A stretch of 32,789 nucleotides of DNA from Candidatus Sordicultor fermentans. Lineage in GTDB: Bacteria; Atribacterota; Atribacteria; Atribacterales; Caldatribacteriaceae. The stretch's first letter is position 1. Each line of letters begins with the position of its first letter. This document shows, piece by piece, positions 22,350 through 31,477 of this stretch. The DNA lies in assembly GCA_002385475.1 (NCBI GenBank), contig DGDO01000142.1, positions 1-32,789 on the forward strand, read 5' to 3'. The notes under the pieces are model-generated. The model made no database searches, was not told the DNA's origin, and saw only the letters and a program-made list of their open reading frames with translations. The position numbers and the translations under genes were made by a program.

Positions 22350-24037
22350 TTTCCAGAAAATTTGTCCGACGGGCAAATTTTCTGTTTTTTTTAAGTTTAT
22401 TCCTTTTAGGAGTTGTTGCAGTTCGCGTTTTTTCCCTTCAGGTATTACAGGGCAAATTTTATCGAGAAGAAGCCTTATCTCGTTTAGTATTAGAAGAAAC
22501 TTTGCCCTCTCGAGGGTCAATTCTGGATCGAAGCGGTAAAGTACTGGCTGAGGATGTGGGGGTTCTTTCTATCAGCGCTTACCCTCCTCAGATGGACGAC
22601 CCGGAGAAAATAGCAGAAGAATTATCTCAACTTCTTTCCCTTTCAGCGTCTGAATTGCAGCAAAAATTCCAGAGCGGGCTTTTCTGGATAGAGATTACCG
22701 ACAATGCGCCCCTCTATTTGAAGGAAGCTCTGGAGGAGAAAAAGCTAAAAGGGATAAGCTGGAAGGAAAAACCGGTTCGTTTTTACCCTCAAGCCCCTTT
22801 ATTTAGTAATCTTCTGGGTTTTGTGGGAAAAGATAGACAGGGGCTGGAGGGTTTAGAGTTTGCCTTTGATTCTTATATTGCAGGTAAACCGGGCTATACA
22901 TTTTACGAAAAAGATGCTCTGGGGCGAGAAATACCTCTTACTACTAAACACTTATCACCTCAAAGTGGTAACGATCTCCTTTTAACTGTAGATAGCACCA
23001 TCCAGTTTTTTGCTGAAGAAGCCTTAGATCAGGCTATGGAAAAAACTAAAGCTCTTCGAGGAGTGGTAATAGTTAATAACCCTCAGAGTGGAGACATTTT
23101 AGCTATGGTCAGCCGTCCTTCTTTTGATAATCGCAACTTTCAAGATTTTCCCCCTGAATCCTGGAAAAATTTGGCTATCAGTATGGTTTTCGAGCCAGGT
23201 TCTACGGTAAAACCATTGGTGATGGCTGCAGCTTTAGAAGAAAAAAAAGCTTCTCTTGAAGAGAGATTCTTTTGCCCTGGTTTTGTTATGGTGTATAATC
23301 ATCGGGTGCGAGATATTAAAGCTCATGGCGAAGAGAAGCTGGAAGATTTGTTAATTAATTCTTGCAATGTGGGGATTATTACTCTGGCTGAAAGGCTGGG
23401 CAAAGATAAACTATTTTATTATTTGAAGAATTTTGGATTGGGAGAAAAATGCGATATAGGATTACCGGGAGAAGAGCAGGGTCTTTTACGCCCTTCCCGA
23501 GATTGGTCTTTACTCTCCATAGGTGCTATTCCCATTGGTCAGGAGATGATGGTTACTCCCTTGCAGCTTTTGAGAGCCCTTTCTGCTCTGACTAATAAGG
23601 GGGTGGTGATGCAACCTCGCTTGGTGAGCAAAATAATCAGCCCCACGGGAGAGATAATAGAGGGATTCTCTCCTGTTTCTTCAGGAGAGGTAGTATCGGA
23701 GCGGACAGCATCTTTAGTTCTGGAAATGATGGAAAAAACAGTAAAAGAGGGAACGGGAAAAAAGGCTTATATAGAAGGATATCGTATAGGGGGGAAAACA
23801 GGAACTGGTCAGAAAGTGGGACTTGACGGCCGCTATGACCCTCGCAAGTTTTATTCTTCTTTTGTAGGGTTTTTCCCTCTTCCTGAGCCTCGCTTTGGAA
23901 TTATTATAGTTCTGGATGAACCACAAGGAGAATATTATGGCGGAGATATTGCTGCTCCTGTTTTTAGAGAAATTGCTCAGAACATTATTAACTATGCTGG
24001 TATAATGTCAGATGAAGCGGAGGTAGGGCTATTTTGA
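22346..24037 (+). CDS. ftsI: Septal peptidoglycan transpeptidase (class B PBP, FtsI)
   Basis: This 563-residue class B penicillin-binding protein cross-links septal peptidoglycan. It has one N-terminal membrane anchor (about 10-32), a dimerisation/pedestal domain starting at LPSRGSILDRSGKVLAED, and a transpeptidase domain. The active-site motifs are S286-T-V-K289, S339-C-N341 and K484-T-G486. No PASTA repeats follow the catalytic domain, so it is FtsI-like rather than the SpoVD/PBP2x form. It lies in the expected slot between ftsL and murE. The ATG at 22346 overlaps the ftsL stop. Confidence 0.95.
   Translation: MISRKFVRRANFLFFLSLFLLGVVAVRVFSLQVLQGKFYREEALSRLVLEETLPSRGSILDRSGKVLAEDVGVLSISAYPPQMDDPEKIAEELSQLLSLSASELQQKFQSGLFWIEITDNAPLYLKEALEEKKLKGISWKEKPVRFYPQAPLFSNLLGFVGKDRQGLEGLEFAFDSYIAGKPGYTFYEKDALGREIPLTTKHLSPQSGNDLLLTVDSTIQFFAEEALDQAMEKTKALRGVVIVNNPQSGDILAMVSRPSFDNRNFQDFPPESWKNLAISMVFEPGSTVKPLVMAAALEEKKASLEERFFCPGFVMVYNHRVRDIKAHGEEKLEDLLINSCNVGIITLAERLGKDKLFYYLKNFGLGEKCDIGLPGEEQGLLRPSRDWSLLSIGAIPIGQEMMVTPLQLLRALSALTNKGVVMQPRLVSKIISPTGEIIEGFSPVSSGEVVSERTASLVLEMMEKTVKEGTGKKAYIEGYRIGGKTGTGQKVGLDGRYDPRKFYSSFVGFFPLPEPRFGIIIVLDEPQGEYYGGDIAAPVFREIAQNIINYAGIMSDEAEVGLF
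24001..24006 (+). promoter_or_regulatory. Possible internal extended -10 promoter ahead of murE
   Basis: TGGTATAAT at 23998-24006 is a perfect TGn-TATAAT extended -10 element about 30 bp before the murE start. No -35 is recognisable at the right distance, and the bases also code for FtsI, so chance is possible. Confidence 0.25.
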
Positions 24038-25575
24038 CTATAGGTCAGTTTTTGTCTTCATTTTCTTTTGAAGAAGGAAAAATTGAAAACCCCGAGGAAG
24101 AAGTTAGAGGCCTTGTTTTTGATTCTCGTCGGGTACAGCCGGGCTATGTTTTTTTTGCCCTTCCTGGTTCTAATACCGATGGTCACTTTTATATTGAAGA
24201 AGCGATAAAAAGGGGAGCAACTTTAGTAGTTTTAGAAAAAAAAGAATTTGCTCCTCCTCCCCAAGTTAAGGTATCCTGGGTTTTAGTTCCTGAAGGGAGA
24301 AAAGCTCTGGCTCTGGCCTCCTCCTTTTTTTATGGTGACCCTTCTTCTTCTCTCAGGGTTATGGGAGTAACAGGCACTAATGGAAAGACTACTACTTGTT
24401 TTTTCCTCCGCGCCATTTGGGAAAAAAGTGGTTTCCCCTGTGGTCTTCTTACCACAGCCCGCAACATAATAGGTCCTAAAGAAGAAGAAGCCATAAACAC
24501 TACCGAGGAGTCTCTTTCTCTTTATCGCCATCTTTATGAGATGCAAAAAATGGGTATAAAAAACGCAGTAGTCGAAGTTTCTTCTCACGCTTTAGCTTTA
24601 AGAAGAGTGGAAGGAATAAAATTTGATTCTGCTTTAGTTACCAATTTAATTCCTGAACATATGGAGTTTCATCGTACTTTCGAACATTATTTTGAGAGCA
24701 AGAGAAAACTTCTACAGATGGTGGAAGAAAATCTCTCTAAGAGTTATCCTCGGGTAGTAGTGGTGAATGGGGACGACGAAAATTGCCTTAAAATGAGAAA
24801 AGGGATAGGAGTTCCTTCTCTCATTTACGGCCTAAACAAGGAGGCAGAGATAAGAGGAGAGAACATTACTTGTTCTCTTCAGCAAAGCTCTTTTTTAGTA
24901 AAAAGTCCCTGGGGGAAAATGGAAGTGGTAATTCATTTTCCTGGCATTCATAATGTGTACAATGCTCTTTCTGCCATTTCTTTGGCTCTTTTTTATGGTT
25001 TAGATATAAATGATATTCAAGAAGCGCTATTTCAGGTTCATCATGTTCCTGGTCGATGGGAGCTTGTAGAGGCAGGTCAAGATTTTACCGTCATAGTAGA
25101 TTTTGCTCATAACTGGCATGGGTTAGAAAAAAGTCTCTCTATTATTCGAGATCTAACTCCGGGGAAAGTGATTACCGTATTTGGCTGTGGAGGAGAAAGA
25201 GACAGGAGCAAAAGGCCTTTCATCGGAGAAACGGTGGCTCGCTTCAGTGATGCATGTATTGTTACCACTGATAATCCCCGGGGAGAGAGTCCGGAGCAAA
25301 CTGCTTTTGATGCTTTAGAAGGAGTAAAAAGAGCAGCAAAGAATAAGGATCTACATTTTGAGGTAATTCTGGATCGAGAAGATGCCATCCGGCAGGCTCT
25401 GGAATTGGCTCAAAAAGGAGATACAGTTTTTTTGGCGGGGAAGGGCCCGGAGAGATTCCAGGTGTATGGCGGGAAAGCGATTCCTCACAACGACCACTAT
25501 ATAGCCTGGAAAATATTGAAAGAAAAGAAAAATGAAGTTTTATCCTCAAGAAATAGTAGAAATTACTCAAGCTGA
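24034..25575 (+). CDS. murE: UDP-MurNAc-L-Ala-D-Glu:meso-diaminopimelate ligase
   Basis: This 513-residue Mur ligase adds the third amino acid of the stem peptide in the cytosol. The ATP-binding loop is GTNGKTT at 114-120, and STDG-like substrate contacts are seen in GSNTDGH. The specificity motif is D413-N-P-R416 in TTDNPRGE; DNPR is the signature of meso-diaminopimelate enzymes, not Lys enzymes. The start is TTG at 24034, overlapping the ftsI stop as TTGA, with GGAGG upstream at 24019-24023. The 3' end overlaps murF by 44 bp, so the last 14 codons are read in two frames. Confidence 0.96.
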   Translation: MTIGQFLSSFSFEEGKIENPEEEVRGLVFDSRRVQPGYVFFALPGSNTDGHFYIEEAIKRGATLVVLEKKEFAPPPQVKVSWVLVPEGRKALALASSFFYGDPSSSLRVMGVTGTNGKTTTCFFLRAIWEKSGFPCGLLTTARNIIGPKEEEAINTTEESLSLYRHLYEMQKMGIKNAVVEVSSHALALRRVEGIKFDSALVTNLIPEHMEFHRTFEHYFESKRKLLQMVEENLSKSYPRVVVVNGDDENCLKMRKGIGVPSLIYGLNKEAEIRGENITCSLQQSSFLVKSPWGKMEVVIHFPGIHNVYNALSAISLALFYGLDINDIQEALFQVHHVPGRWELVEAGQDFTVIVDFAHNWHGLEKSLSIIRDLTPGKVITVFGCGGERDRSKRPFIGETVARFSDACIVTTDNPRGESPEQTAFDALEGVKRAAKNKDLHFEVILDREDAIRQALELAQKGDTVFLAGKGPERFQVYGGKAIPHNDHYIAWKILKEKKNEVLSSRNSRNYSS

Positions 25576-26929
25576 AATGCAGAAAACAGGGAAGGCTCCC
25601 TTTTTTGAGGGGGTGGCCATTGACAGCCGTTCCCTGAAAGCAGGGCAACTTTTCGTAGCGCTTAAAGGCGAAAGGACTGATGGACATTTATTTGTGAAAG
25701 AAGCGATAAAGAAAGGCGCGCCGGGAGCCCTGGTCAGTCGTTTCGAAGATGGAGAAGAAGAAACTTATGTTTTTCGAGTACCGGATACTTTTTTAGCTCT
25801 CCAGCGTCTCGGAAGGGGGGCTTCTCAAAAATTATCGGGATATAAAATTGCCATAACCGGCACGGTGGGCAAAACTACTTGCAAGAGCTTTTTTGCCTCT
25901 TTACTATCCAGGCGTTTTCTGGTAGAGGCAACTCCTCAGAGTTTTAACACAGTAATAGGAGTAGCGAGCTCTATAGCCAATTTTAAAGAAAATAATGATT
26001 ATTTAATAATAGAAGCGGGGATAAGCAAAAAAAAAGAGATGGAAGAATTAGCAGAAATTATTGACCCTCACATGGTGGTTTTTACTTCTTTTGGAGAAGG
26101 GCATCTGGAGGGTTTAGGTAGTGTGGAAGAAGTAGTAGAAGAAAAAATTAAACTGGTCAGGGAAAAGACCGAGATAATTTATCTCAATACCGACCAGAAA
26201 TGGAGTGGATTGGTAGGGGAAAAGATAGAGGGGAAAAAAATTATATCTTTTGGCTTTTCCCCTGCCAATCACATTTACTTGAAAAGTTTCTCGCTCGATC
26301 CTTTAACCTGGAAAGCTAAAATAGAGATAAAAATGGGAGAAAATGACTTCTGTTTTTTTGCTCCTTTTCTTTTTCCTGAAGTGGCAGTTATGCTATTGCC
26401 TGCTTTCCATCTGGCTTGTAAACTGGGTATAGGAGTGGAGGAAATAGAAGGAAGTTTAAGAGATTGGCAACCTCCTCAGGGAAGAGGTAATTTTTTCTTC
26501 TACCAGGGAGGAATTGTCATCGATGATTCTTATAATGCTAATCCTCTTTCTTCTCGTAAATCTTTGCAGTTTCTGGATTCTTTAGCTTGCCATGGTTTTG
26601 AAACCTGGGGAGTATGGGGAGATATGTTAGAATTAGGGGGTGTTTCTGCTGAAGCTCATCGAGAGTTTTTGAGGGAGCTAAAAAAATCTTCTCTTTCTCG
26701 TACTCTATTGGTGGGAGAAGAAATGAAAAGAGCGGCAGAAGAAATAGCTAAAGAGGAAATACAGGAGGGCCGGTTTTTACTATTTTCTACCTCTCTGGAG
26801 GTGCGAGAATTTCTCTCTCGCTATACGCCCAGGGGAGAGCGGTGGGCAATACTTTTTAAGGGATCGAGGAAGTTAGAGCTGGAGAAGGCTATTCCTCCAG
26901 AGTGGAGAGAAAACCATGAACGAGATTAA
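25532..26929 (+). CDS. murF: UDP-MurNAc-tripeptide D-alanyl-D-alanine ligase
   Basis: This 465-residue Mur ligase attaches the D-Ala-D-Ala dipeptide, completing the stem peptide. The P-loop is GTVGKTTCK, and the Mur-ligase central-domain Asn-Thr region appears in SFNTVIGVASSI. The C-terminal domain has DDSYNANPLSSRKSL, with the conserved D-x-Y-N-A-N-P motif. The ATG at 25532 lies inside murE. The frame could not start later without losing the N-terminal substrate domain (VAIDSRSLKAGQLFVALKG). The 3' end overlaps mraY by 14 bp. Confidence 0.96.
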   Translation: MKFYPQEIVEITQAEMQKTGKAPFFEGVAIDSRSLKAGQLFVALKGERTDGHLFVKEAIKKGAPGALVSRFEDGEEETYVFRVPDTFLALQRLGRGASQKLSGYKIAITGTVGKTTCKSFFASLLSRRFLVEATPQSFNTVIGVASSIANFKENNDYLIIEAGISKKKEMEELAEIIDPHMVVFTSFGEGHLEGLGSVEEVVEEKIKLVREKTEIIYLNTDQKWSGLVGEKIEGKKIISFGFSPANHIYLKSFSLDPLTWKAKIEIKMGENDFCFFAPFLFPEVAVMLLPAFHLACKLGIGVEEIEGSLRDWQPPQGRGNFFFYQGGIVIDDSYNANPLSSRKSLQFLDSLACHGFETWGVWGDMLELGGVSAEAHREFLRELKKSSLSRTLLVGEEMKRAAEEIAKEEIQEGRFLLFSTSLEVREFLSRYTPRGERWAILFKGSRKLELEKAIPPEWRENHERD

Positions 26930-27878
26930 AAGTCTGATTTTTTCTCTTCTTATGGTTTTTGCTCTGGGGTTGTTTTTCTTTCCTTTTTTCATTCGCTGGC
27001 AAGAAAAAACCCGTATAGGCCAGAAAATAAAAAGAGAAGGCCCCAATCTCCATCTTCATAAAGAAAATACTCCCAGTATGGGAGGAATAATTATGATTCT
27101 CTCTGGATTATTGGTGCTCTCTTTCTTCCAGCAGTTTACCCCCCAGATCTGGATTATACTTATAACTTTGCTCTCTTTTACTGGTTTAGGCTTATTAGAT
27201 GATTATTTTAAAAGTTTTCGCGGAGAACCCTGGAGCTTGAAAGCCCGCCACAAATTTCTTCTGGAACTGGTATTTTCTGTTCTTATTTTAATTTTAGGAT
27301 TTCCTCTTTTCCCTCACTATTTAATTGTCCCCTATGGAAGTGGGATCATAGAGTTGGGGAAGATACCTTTTTTTCTTTATGGTTTGTTTTTAATTTTGGC
27401 CTCTACTAATGCTTTTAATATAACCGATGGTTTGGATGGGTTGGCAGCGGGTTGTGGAATTTTGACTTTTAGTTTTTGGGCGGGGCTCTTTTTTTTAGAG
27501 GGAAATTTTCCTTTAGCTCAGGTAGCAATTATCTTCAGCGGAGCGCTGCTTTCTTTTCTCTGGTTTAATTTCTGGCCCGCCCGGATTTTTATGGGAGATT
27601 GCGGCTCTCTGTCTTTAGGAGCTCTTATGGGGATTTTAGCTCTTTTTTCTGGCTATTCCTGGCTATTAGCTTTAGCCGGTTTTGTTTATCTTCTGGATAC
27701 CCTTTCGGTGATTCTTCAAGTGTTTTCCTTCAAAGTATTTGGGAAAAGAATATTTCTTATGAGTCCTCTCCACCATCATTTTGAACTCCGAGGAGAAAAA
27801 GAGAGTAAAATTACTGTAAGGTTCTGGATCATCCAGGGGGTGGGAGTAGTGGCCGCACTTTTAGGGATAATGAGGTGA
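26916..27878 (+). CDS. mraY: Phospho-N-acetylmuramoyl-pentapeptide-transferase
   Basis: This 320-residue integral membrane enzyme of about ten helices transfers phospho-MurNAc-pentapeptide to undecaprenyl phosphate, making lipid I. Family motifs are all present: KENTPSMGGI, the DD pair D95/D96 in GLLDDYFKS, NAFNITDGLDGLAAG at 165-179 with D171, FMGDCGSLSLG, and the HHH loop in SPLHHHFELRG. The length is typical (320-360). The ATG lies inside the murF end, and the stop is 4 bp before murD. Confidence 0.97.
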   Translation: MNEIKSLIFSLLMVFALGLFFFPFFIRWQEKTRIGQKIKREGPNLHLHKENTPSMGGIIMILSGLLVLSFFQQFTPQIWIILITLLSFTGLGLLDDYFKSFRGEPWSLKARHKFLLELVFSVLILILGFPLFPHYLIVPYGSGIIELGKIPFFLYGLFLILASTNAFNITDGLDGLAAGCGILTFSFWAGLFFLEGNFPLAQVAIIFSGALLSFLWFNFWPARIFMGDCGSLSLGALMGILALFSGYSWLLALAGFVYLLDTLSVILQVFSFKVFGKRIFLMSPLHHHFELRGEKESKITVRFWIIQGVGVVAALLGIMR

Positions 27879-27882
27879 AAAA

Positions 27883-29226
27883 ATGCAGGTAGTTCTGGGT
27901 TTGGGTAAAACAGGAATAGCAGTCAGCCGATTTCTCCTTGAACAAAAGGAAAAAGTTTTAGCTATAGATGATTATCTTAAAGAGGAGCAAATACCTCGAG
28001 ATATAGCAGAAAGTGAGAGGTTTGAGTTCCTTTCCTCCTCCGATTTTTTGCAGACTGATTTTTCTTCTATTTCTGAGGTCATCACCAGTCCTGGTATACC
28101 ACCGACTCATCCGGCTTTACGGGCTTTAGAAGAACGCAGAATACCGGTGATCAGCGAAATAGAGTTAGCCACTCGGTTTATTTCCTTTCCTCTCATTGGA
28201 ATTACCGGTTCTTGTGGAAAAAGTACTGTTGTTTTTTGGACCAAACAAATTTTGGAGAGGGCTGGCTGGTCAGTTTTTGTGGGAGGTAACTGGGGTTATC
28301 CTTTGATAGAAAGTCTTTCTGCTCGTGAAAAATTTGATTGGGGAATAGTAGAGTTAAGCAGTTTTCAGCTGTCTCGCATAAAAAAGGCTCATTTTTCGGT
28401 AGCTGTAGTGCTGAATTTGTTTCCTAATCACTTGGATTATCATTCTACTATAGAAAATTACTTTCAAGCTAAGGCTCGCATTTTTGAGAATCAGAGAAGG
28501 GATGATTTTGCTATCATCAATTTTTCTCTCAGTGATTGGTCAACTCGTTTTTCCCGATTAGTTAAATCTCAATTGGTGCCGGTTGCTCGAGATAAAAAAC
28601 TCACCGAGGGATTTTATATTTCTGGAAACGAAGTTTTTCAAGGTGAAAAAGCTCTTTTTCCTCTTTCTCACTTTTCTCTTCCCGGGAAACATCAACAAGA
28701 AAACTTACTCGCTGCCATATCTATAGCTTTACTCTTAGGGATAGAGGATAAGATAGTAGAAGAAGCAATATCTTTTCTTTCTTCTCTTCCTCATCGTTTA
28801 GAAAAAGTAGGAAGCTGGAGGGGGATAGATTATTTTAATGACTCAAAATCTACCACTCCTTCTTCGACGAGAGTAGCTGTAGAGTCTTTATCTTGTCCTG
28901 TTGTTTTAATCCTGGGAGGTAGAGCGAAAATTGATGACTTTAGTGAACTTAACCCTGCTCTTCAAAGTAGTAAAGTTAAAGCAGCGGTTATTTACGGAGA
29001 ATCTCGGAATCTGATAGAGAGGTTTATCCCCTCTCATCTTGAACGGTATTTAGTTTCTTCTCTTGAAGAAGCAGTGAAGAGAGCAAGAAGCCTAGCTCAG
29101 GAGGGGGATGCTATTCTTCTCTCTCCAGCTTGCACTAGCTGGGATCAGTATCGTAATTTTGAGGAAAGGGGGGAGCACTTCCGTCAATTGGTTTATGACT
29201 TGGAACAAAATAACACTTCCTGTTAA
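27883..29226 (+). CDS. murD: UDP-MurNAc-L-alanine:D-glutamate ligase
   Basis: This 447-residue cytosolic Mur ligase adds D-Glu to UDP-MurNAc-L-Ala. The Rossmann-like N-terminus reads VLGLGKTGIAVSRFLL. The P-loop is GSCGKST instead of the usual GTNGKST, still within the GxxGKS/T consensus. The central domain has ELSSFQL and NHLDYH, which bind Mg-ATP and substrate, and the C-terminal domain has FNDSKSTTPSST. The start ATG is 4 bp after mraY. The 3' end overlaps ftsW by 32 bp. Length is typical. Confidence 0.96.
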   Translation: MQVVLGLGKTGIAVSRFLLEQKEKVLAIDDYLKEEQIPRDIAESERFEFLSSSDFLQTDFSSISEVITSPGIPPTHPALRALEERRIPVISEIELATRFISFPLIGITGSCGKSTVVFWTKQILERAGWSVFVGGNWGYPLIESLSAREKFDWGIVELSSFQLSRIKKAHFSVAVVLNLFPNHLDYHSTIENYFQAKARIFENQRRDDFAIINFSLSDWSTRFSRLVKSQLVPVARDKKLTEGFYISGNEVFQGEKALFPLSHFSLPGKHQQENLLAAISIALLLGIEDKIVEEAISFLSSLPHRLEKVGSWRGIDYFNDSKSTTPSSTRVAVESLSCPVVLILGGRAKIDDFSELNPALQSSKVKAAVIYGESRNLIERFIPSHLERYLVSSLEEAVKRARSLAQEGDAILLSPACTSWDQYRNFEERGEHFRQLVYDLEQNNTSC

Positions 29227-30349
29227 CGACGAGAGGCTTTCTTTTAAAACCAGGTGGTGGTGGGATATTGACCCCTACCTTTTTTGGTCAATACTTTTAC
29301 TATTGCTTTTAGGGATTGTAATGGTATTTAGTGCAAGCATGACCACTGCTTTGTACGCTTATGGCGATGTTTTTTACTTTTTGAAAAGGCATCTTTTAGG
29401 AATTTTACTGGGGTTTCTTTTTTTAACTATATTTACTTTTGTTTCTTTAGATCGCTTGCGGAGTATAAACCGCTTTTTGCTCTTGGCTACTTTTGTTTCT
29501 TTGATTTTGGTTTTTGTACCTGGTGTAGGGAGAGTAAGGGGAGGCTCTTACCGGTGGATAAATTTAGGGGCTTTGAGCTTTCAACCCTCGGAATTAGCTA
29601 AATTGAGTATAATTTTATATTTAGCCGATGCTCTGGCGAATTACAAAGAAAGAGTGGAAGATTTTTGGCAAGGAATTATGCCTTTTATGATTTTAGTGGG
29701 GTTAATTTGTCTTTTAGTGTTGATCGAGCCAGATCTGAGTACCGCGTTTTTTCTATTTCTTGTTGCCTTTCTTATGTTGTTTTTAGGAGGGAGTAAATTG
29801 CAGCACCTCCTTTTGATTTTGATAGTTTTAATACCCAGTGGTGTTTTTCTCATTCTTTTTGGAGGTAAGGATTACTGGCGAGAGCGTATCTATGCTTTTG
29901 TTGATCCATGGAAAGATCCCTTAGGCAGAGGGTTTCACATCATTCAATCTCTCATAGCTCTGGGATCAGGCGGAATAGTGGGACGAGGGTTAGGTGAAAG
30001 TCGTCAAAAGTTTTTTTTCCTTCCCGATCGCCATACTGATTTCATTTTTGCTATTATAGGAGAGGAATTAGGATTTATAGGAACCTCGGCGGTGGTGATA
30101 CTGTTTATCATTATCCTGTGGCGGGGTTGGAAAATTTCTCAAGGATCTCAAGATGAATTCAGAGGACTCGTGGCTATGGGTGTTACTCTTAGTATTATAT
30201 TGCAGGCTTTCATTAACATGGCCGCGGTTTTAAAGCTTCTTCCTGTTACCGGAGTGACGCTCCCTTTATTGAGCTATGGTAGTTCTTCTTTAATAATCAC
30301 TCTTAGCGAGCTGGGGATTTTGTTTAATGTCGCGCGAGGTACAAAATAG
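29195..30349 (+). CDS. ftsW: Septal peptidoglycan glycosyltransferase FtsW
   Basis: This 384-residue SEDS-family polymerase has about ten membrane segments and elongates septal glycan chains from lipid II together with FtsI. The family signature PVTGVTLPLLSYGSSSLI lies near the C-terminus. The catalytic-Asp neighbourhood is found in DPWKDPLGRGFHIIQS, and HTDFIFAIIGEELGF follows. Its position between murD and murG identifies it as FtsW rather than RodA. I chose ATG 29195, which leaves a cytoplasmic tail of about 25 residues before the first helix. The longer frame from 29108 adds 29 residues read from inside murD. No convincing ribosome-binding site is near 29195, so the start is moderately sure. 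Confidence 0.93.
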   Translation: MTWNKITLPVNDERLSFKTRWWWDIDPYLFWSILLLLLLGIVMVFSASMTTALYAYGDVFYFLKRHLLGILLGFLFLTIFTFVSLDRLRSINRFLLLATFVSLILVFVPGVGRVRGGSYRWINLGALSFQPSELAKLSIILYLADALANYKERVEDFWQGIMPFMILVGLICLLVLIEPDLSTAFFLFLVAFLMLFLGGSKLQHLLLILIVLIPSGVFLILFGGKDYWRERIYAFVDPWKDPLGRGFHIIQSLIALGSGGIVGRGLGESRQKFFFLPDRHTDFIFAIIGEELGFIGTSAVVILFIIILWRGWKISQGSQDEFRGLVAMGVTLSIILQAFINMAAVLKLLPVTGVTLPLLSYGSSSLIITLSELGILFNVARGTK

Positions 30350-31477
30350 ATGGATACGATTTTTATTGCTGCAGGAGGAACAGGAGGGCACATTTTTCCT
30401 TCTCTTTGTATTGCTCAAGAGATAAGAAAGAGAGGCTTTCAAGTAATATTTTTGGGAACCAAACGAGGAATGGAAGAAAATTTGTTGAAAGAAGCAGACT
30501 TTCCTCTTCTTTTTGTCCGGGCTCGAGGTTGGAATAGAAAATGGGATTTTTCTTTTTTTTCTGTGTTGATGGATAATTTAATAGGATTTTTCCAGACTGC
30601 TTTTTATTTTTTCCGTTATCGCCCTCGAGCTCTATTGGGCATGGGAAGCTACCTTTCTCTTTTGAGTGCTATATGGGCGAGGGTTTTAGGTGTTCCCATT
30701 TATATTCACGAACAAAATATTTATCCCGGGTTATCCAACCGATTAGTATCTCGCTGGGCCAGGAAAATTTTCATTTCTGCTCCAGAGGCTATTGTTTACT
30801 GGAAAGATAGGGAGGAAAAGATCGACGTGGTGGGCAATCCCCTGCGAGAAGAAGTAATGGATTGGAAGGGAAAAAAAGAGGAGGCCCGGCAAAAGTTAGG
30901 ACTGAAGAAGGATAGACAAACCATTCTGGTTATGGGGGGGAGCCGGGGCTCAGAGGTAATTAACACCACTTTTTTAGGAACCATGGATTGGTTAGAAAAA
31001 AAAGGATTACAGGTAATCCATATCACCGGTGAAGAGGGTTTTGAGCACACCAAAGAAATGGCAGAGAAATTCTCCTCTCCTTATTTAGTTTACAAATTTT
31101 TGCCTCAACCGGGGATAGCCTATGCTGCGGCAGATCTGGCTATTGCCCGGGCGGGAGCTAACACTATTTTTGAACTTTTCTGGTTTGAGTTGCCATCTGT
31201 GCTCATTCCTTATGGAGATGCAACCGATGACCATCAACTGTATAATGCTCAGTGGTTAGAGAAGCAAGGATTAGCTCGAGTTATAGAAGAAAAAAATTTA
31301 ACCTCTTCCTTGCTTATAGAAGAGGTGGAAAAGATTTTGATTTCTTCCTCTTGTGTTTTTTCTGATTTAAGGGGAAAATATCTGAGAGAGTCGGCTTCCC
31401 AGATTGCACAGACCATAATCGAGGAACTAAAAAGGGGGAAAGGGATTGGACAAGACACATTATCTCTTACCCCGTAA
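30350..31477 (+). CDS. murG: UDP-GlcNAc:undecaprenyl-PP-MurNAc-pentapeptide GlcNAc-transferase
   Basis: This 375-residue GT-B glycosyltransferase on the inner membrane face converts lipid I to lipid II. The N-terminal glycine loop is GGTGGHIFPS (9-18). IHEQNIYPGLSNR and the C-terminal-domain loop VMGGSRGSEVIN follow. The UDP-GlcNAc-binding region is ARAGANTIFEL, then IPYGDATDDHQLYNA. The ATG directly follows the ftsW stop (TAG-ATG). The 3' end overlaps murC by 32 bp. The C-terminal tail is slightly long but within family range. Confidence 0.96.
   Translation: MDTIFIAAGGTGGHIFPSLCIAQEIRKRGFQVIFLGTKRGMEENLLKEADFPLLFVRARGWNRKWDFSFFSVLMDNLIGFFQTAFYFFRYRPRALLGMGSYLSLLSAIWARVLGVPIYIHEQNIYPGLSNRLVSRWARKIFISAPEAIVYWKDREEKIDVVGNPLREEVMDWKGKKEEARQKLGLKKDRQTILVMGGSRGSEVINTTFLGTMDWLEKKGLQVIHITGEEGFEHTKEMAEKFSSPYLVYKFLPQPGIAYAAADLAIARAGANTIFELFWFELPSVLIPYGDATDDHQLYNAQWLEKQGLARVIEEKNLTSSLLIEEVEKILISSSCVFSDLRGKYLRESASQIAQTIIEELKRGKGIGQDTLSLTP

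Noticed and set aside
25262..25687. 141-codon minus-strand frame across murE and murF
   Set aside because: It is antisense to two clear Mur ligase genes and has no domain features of its own.
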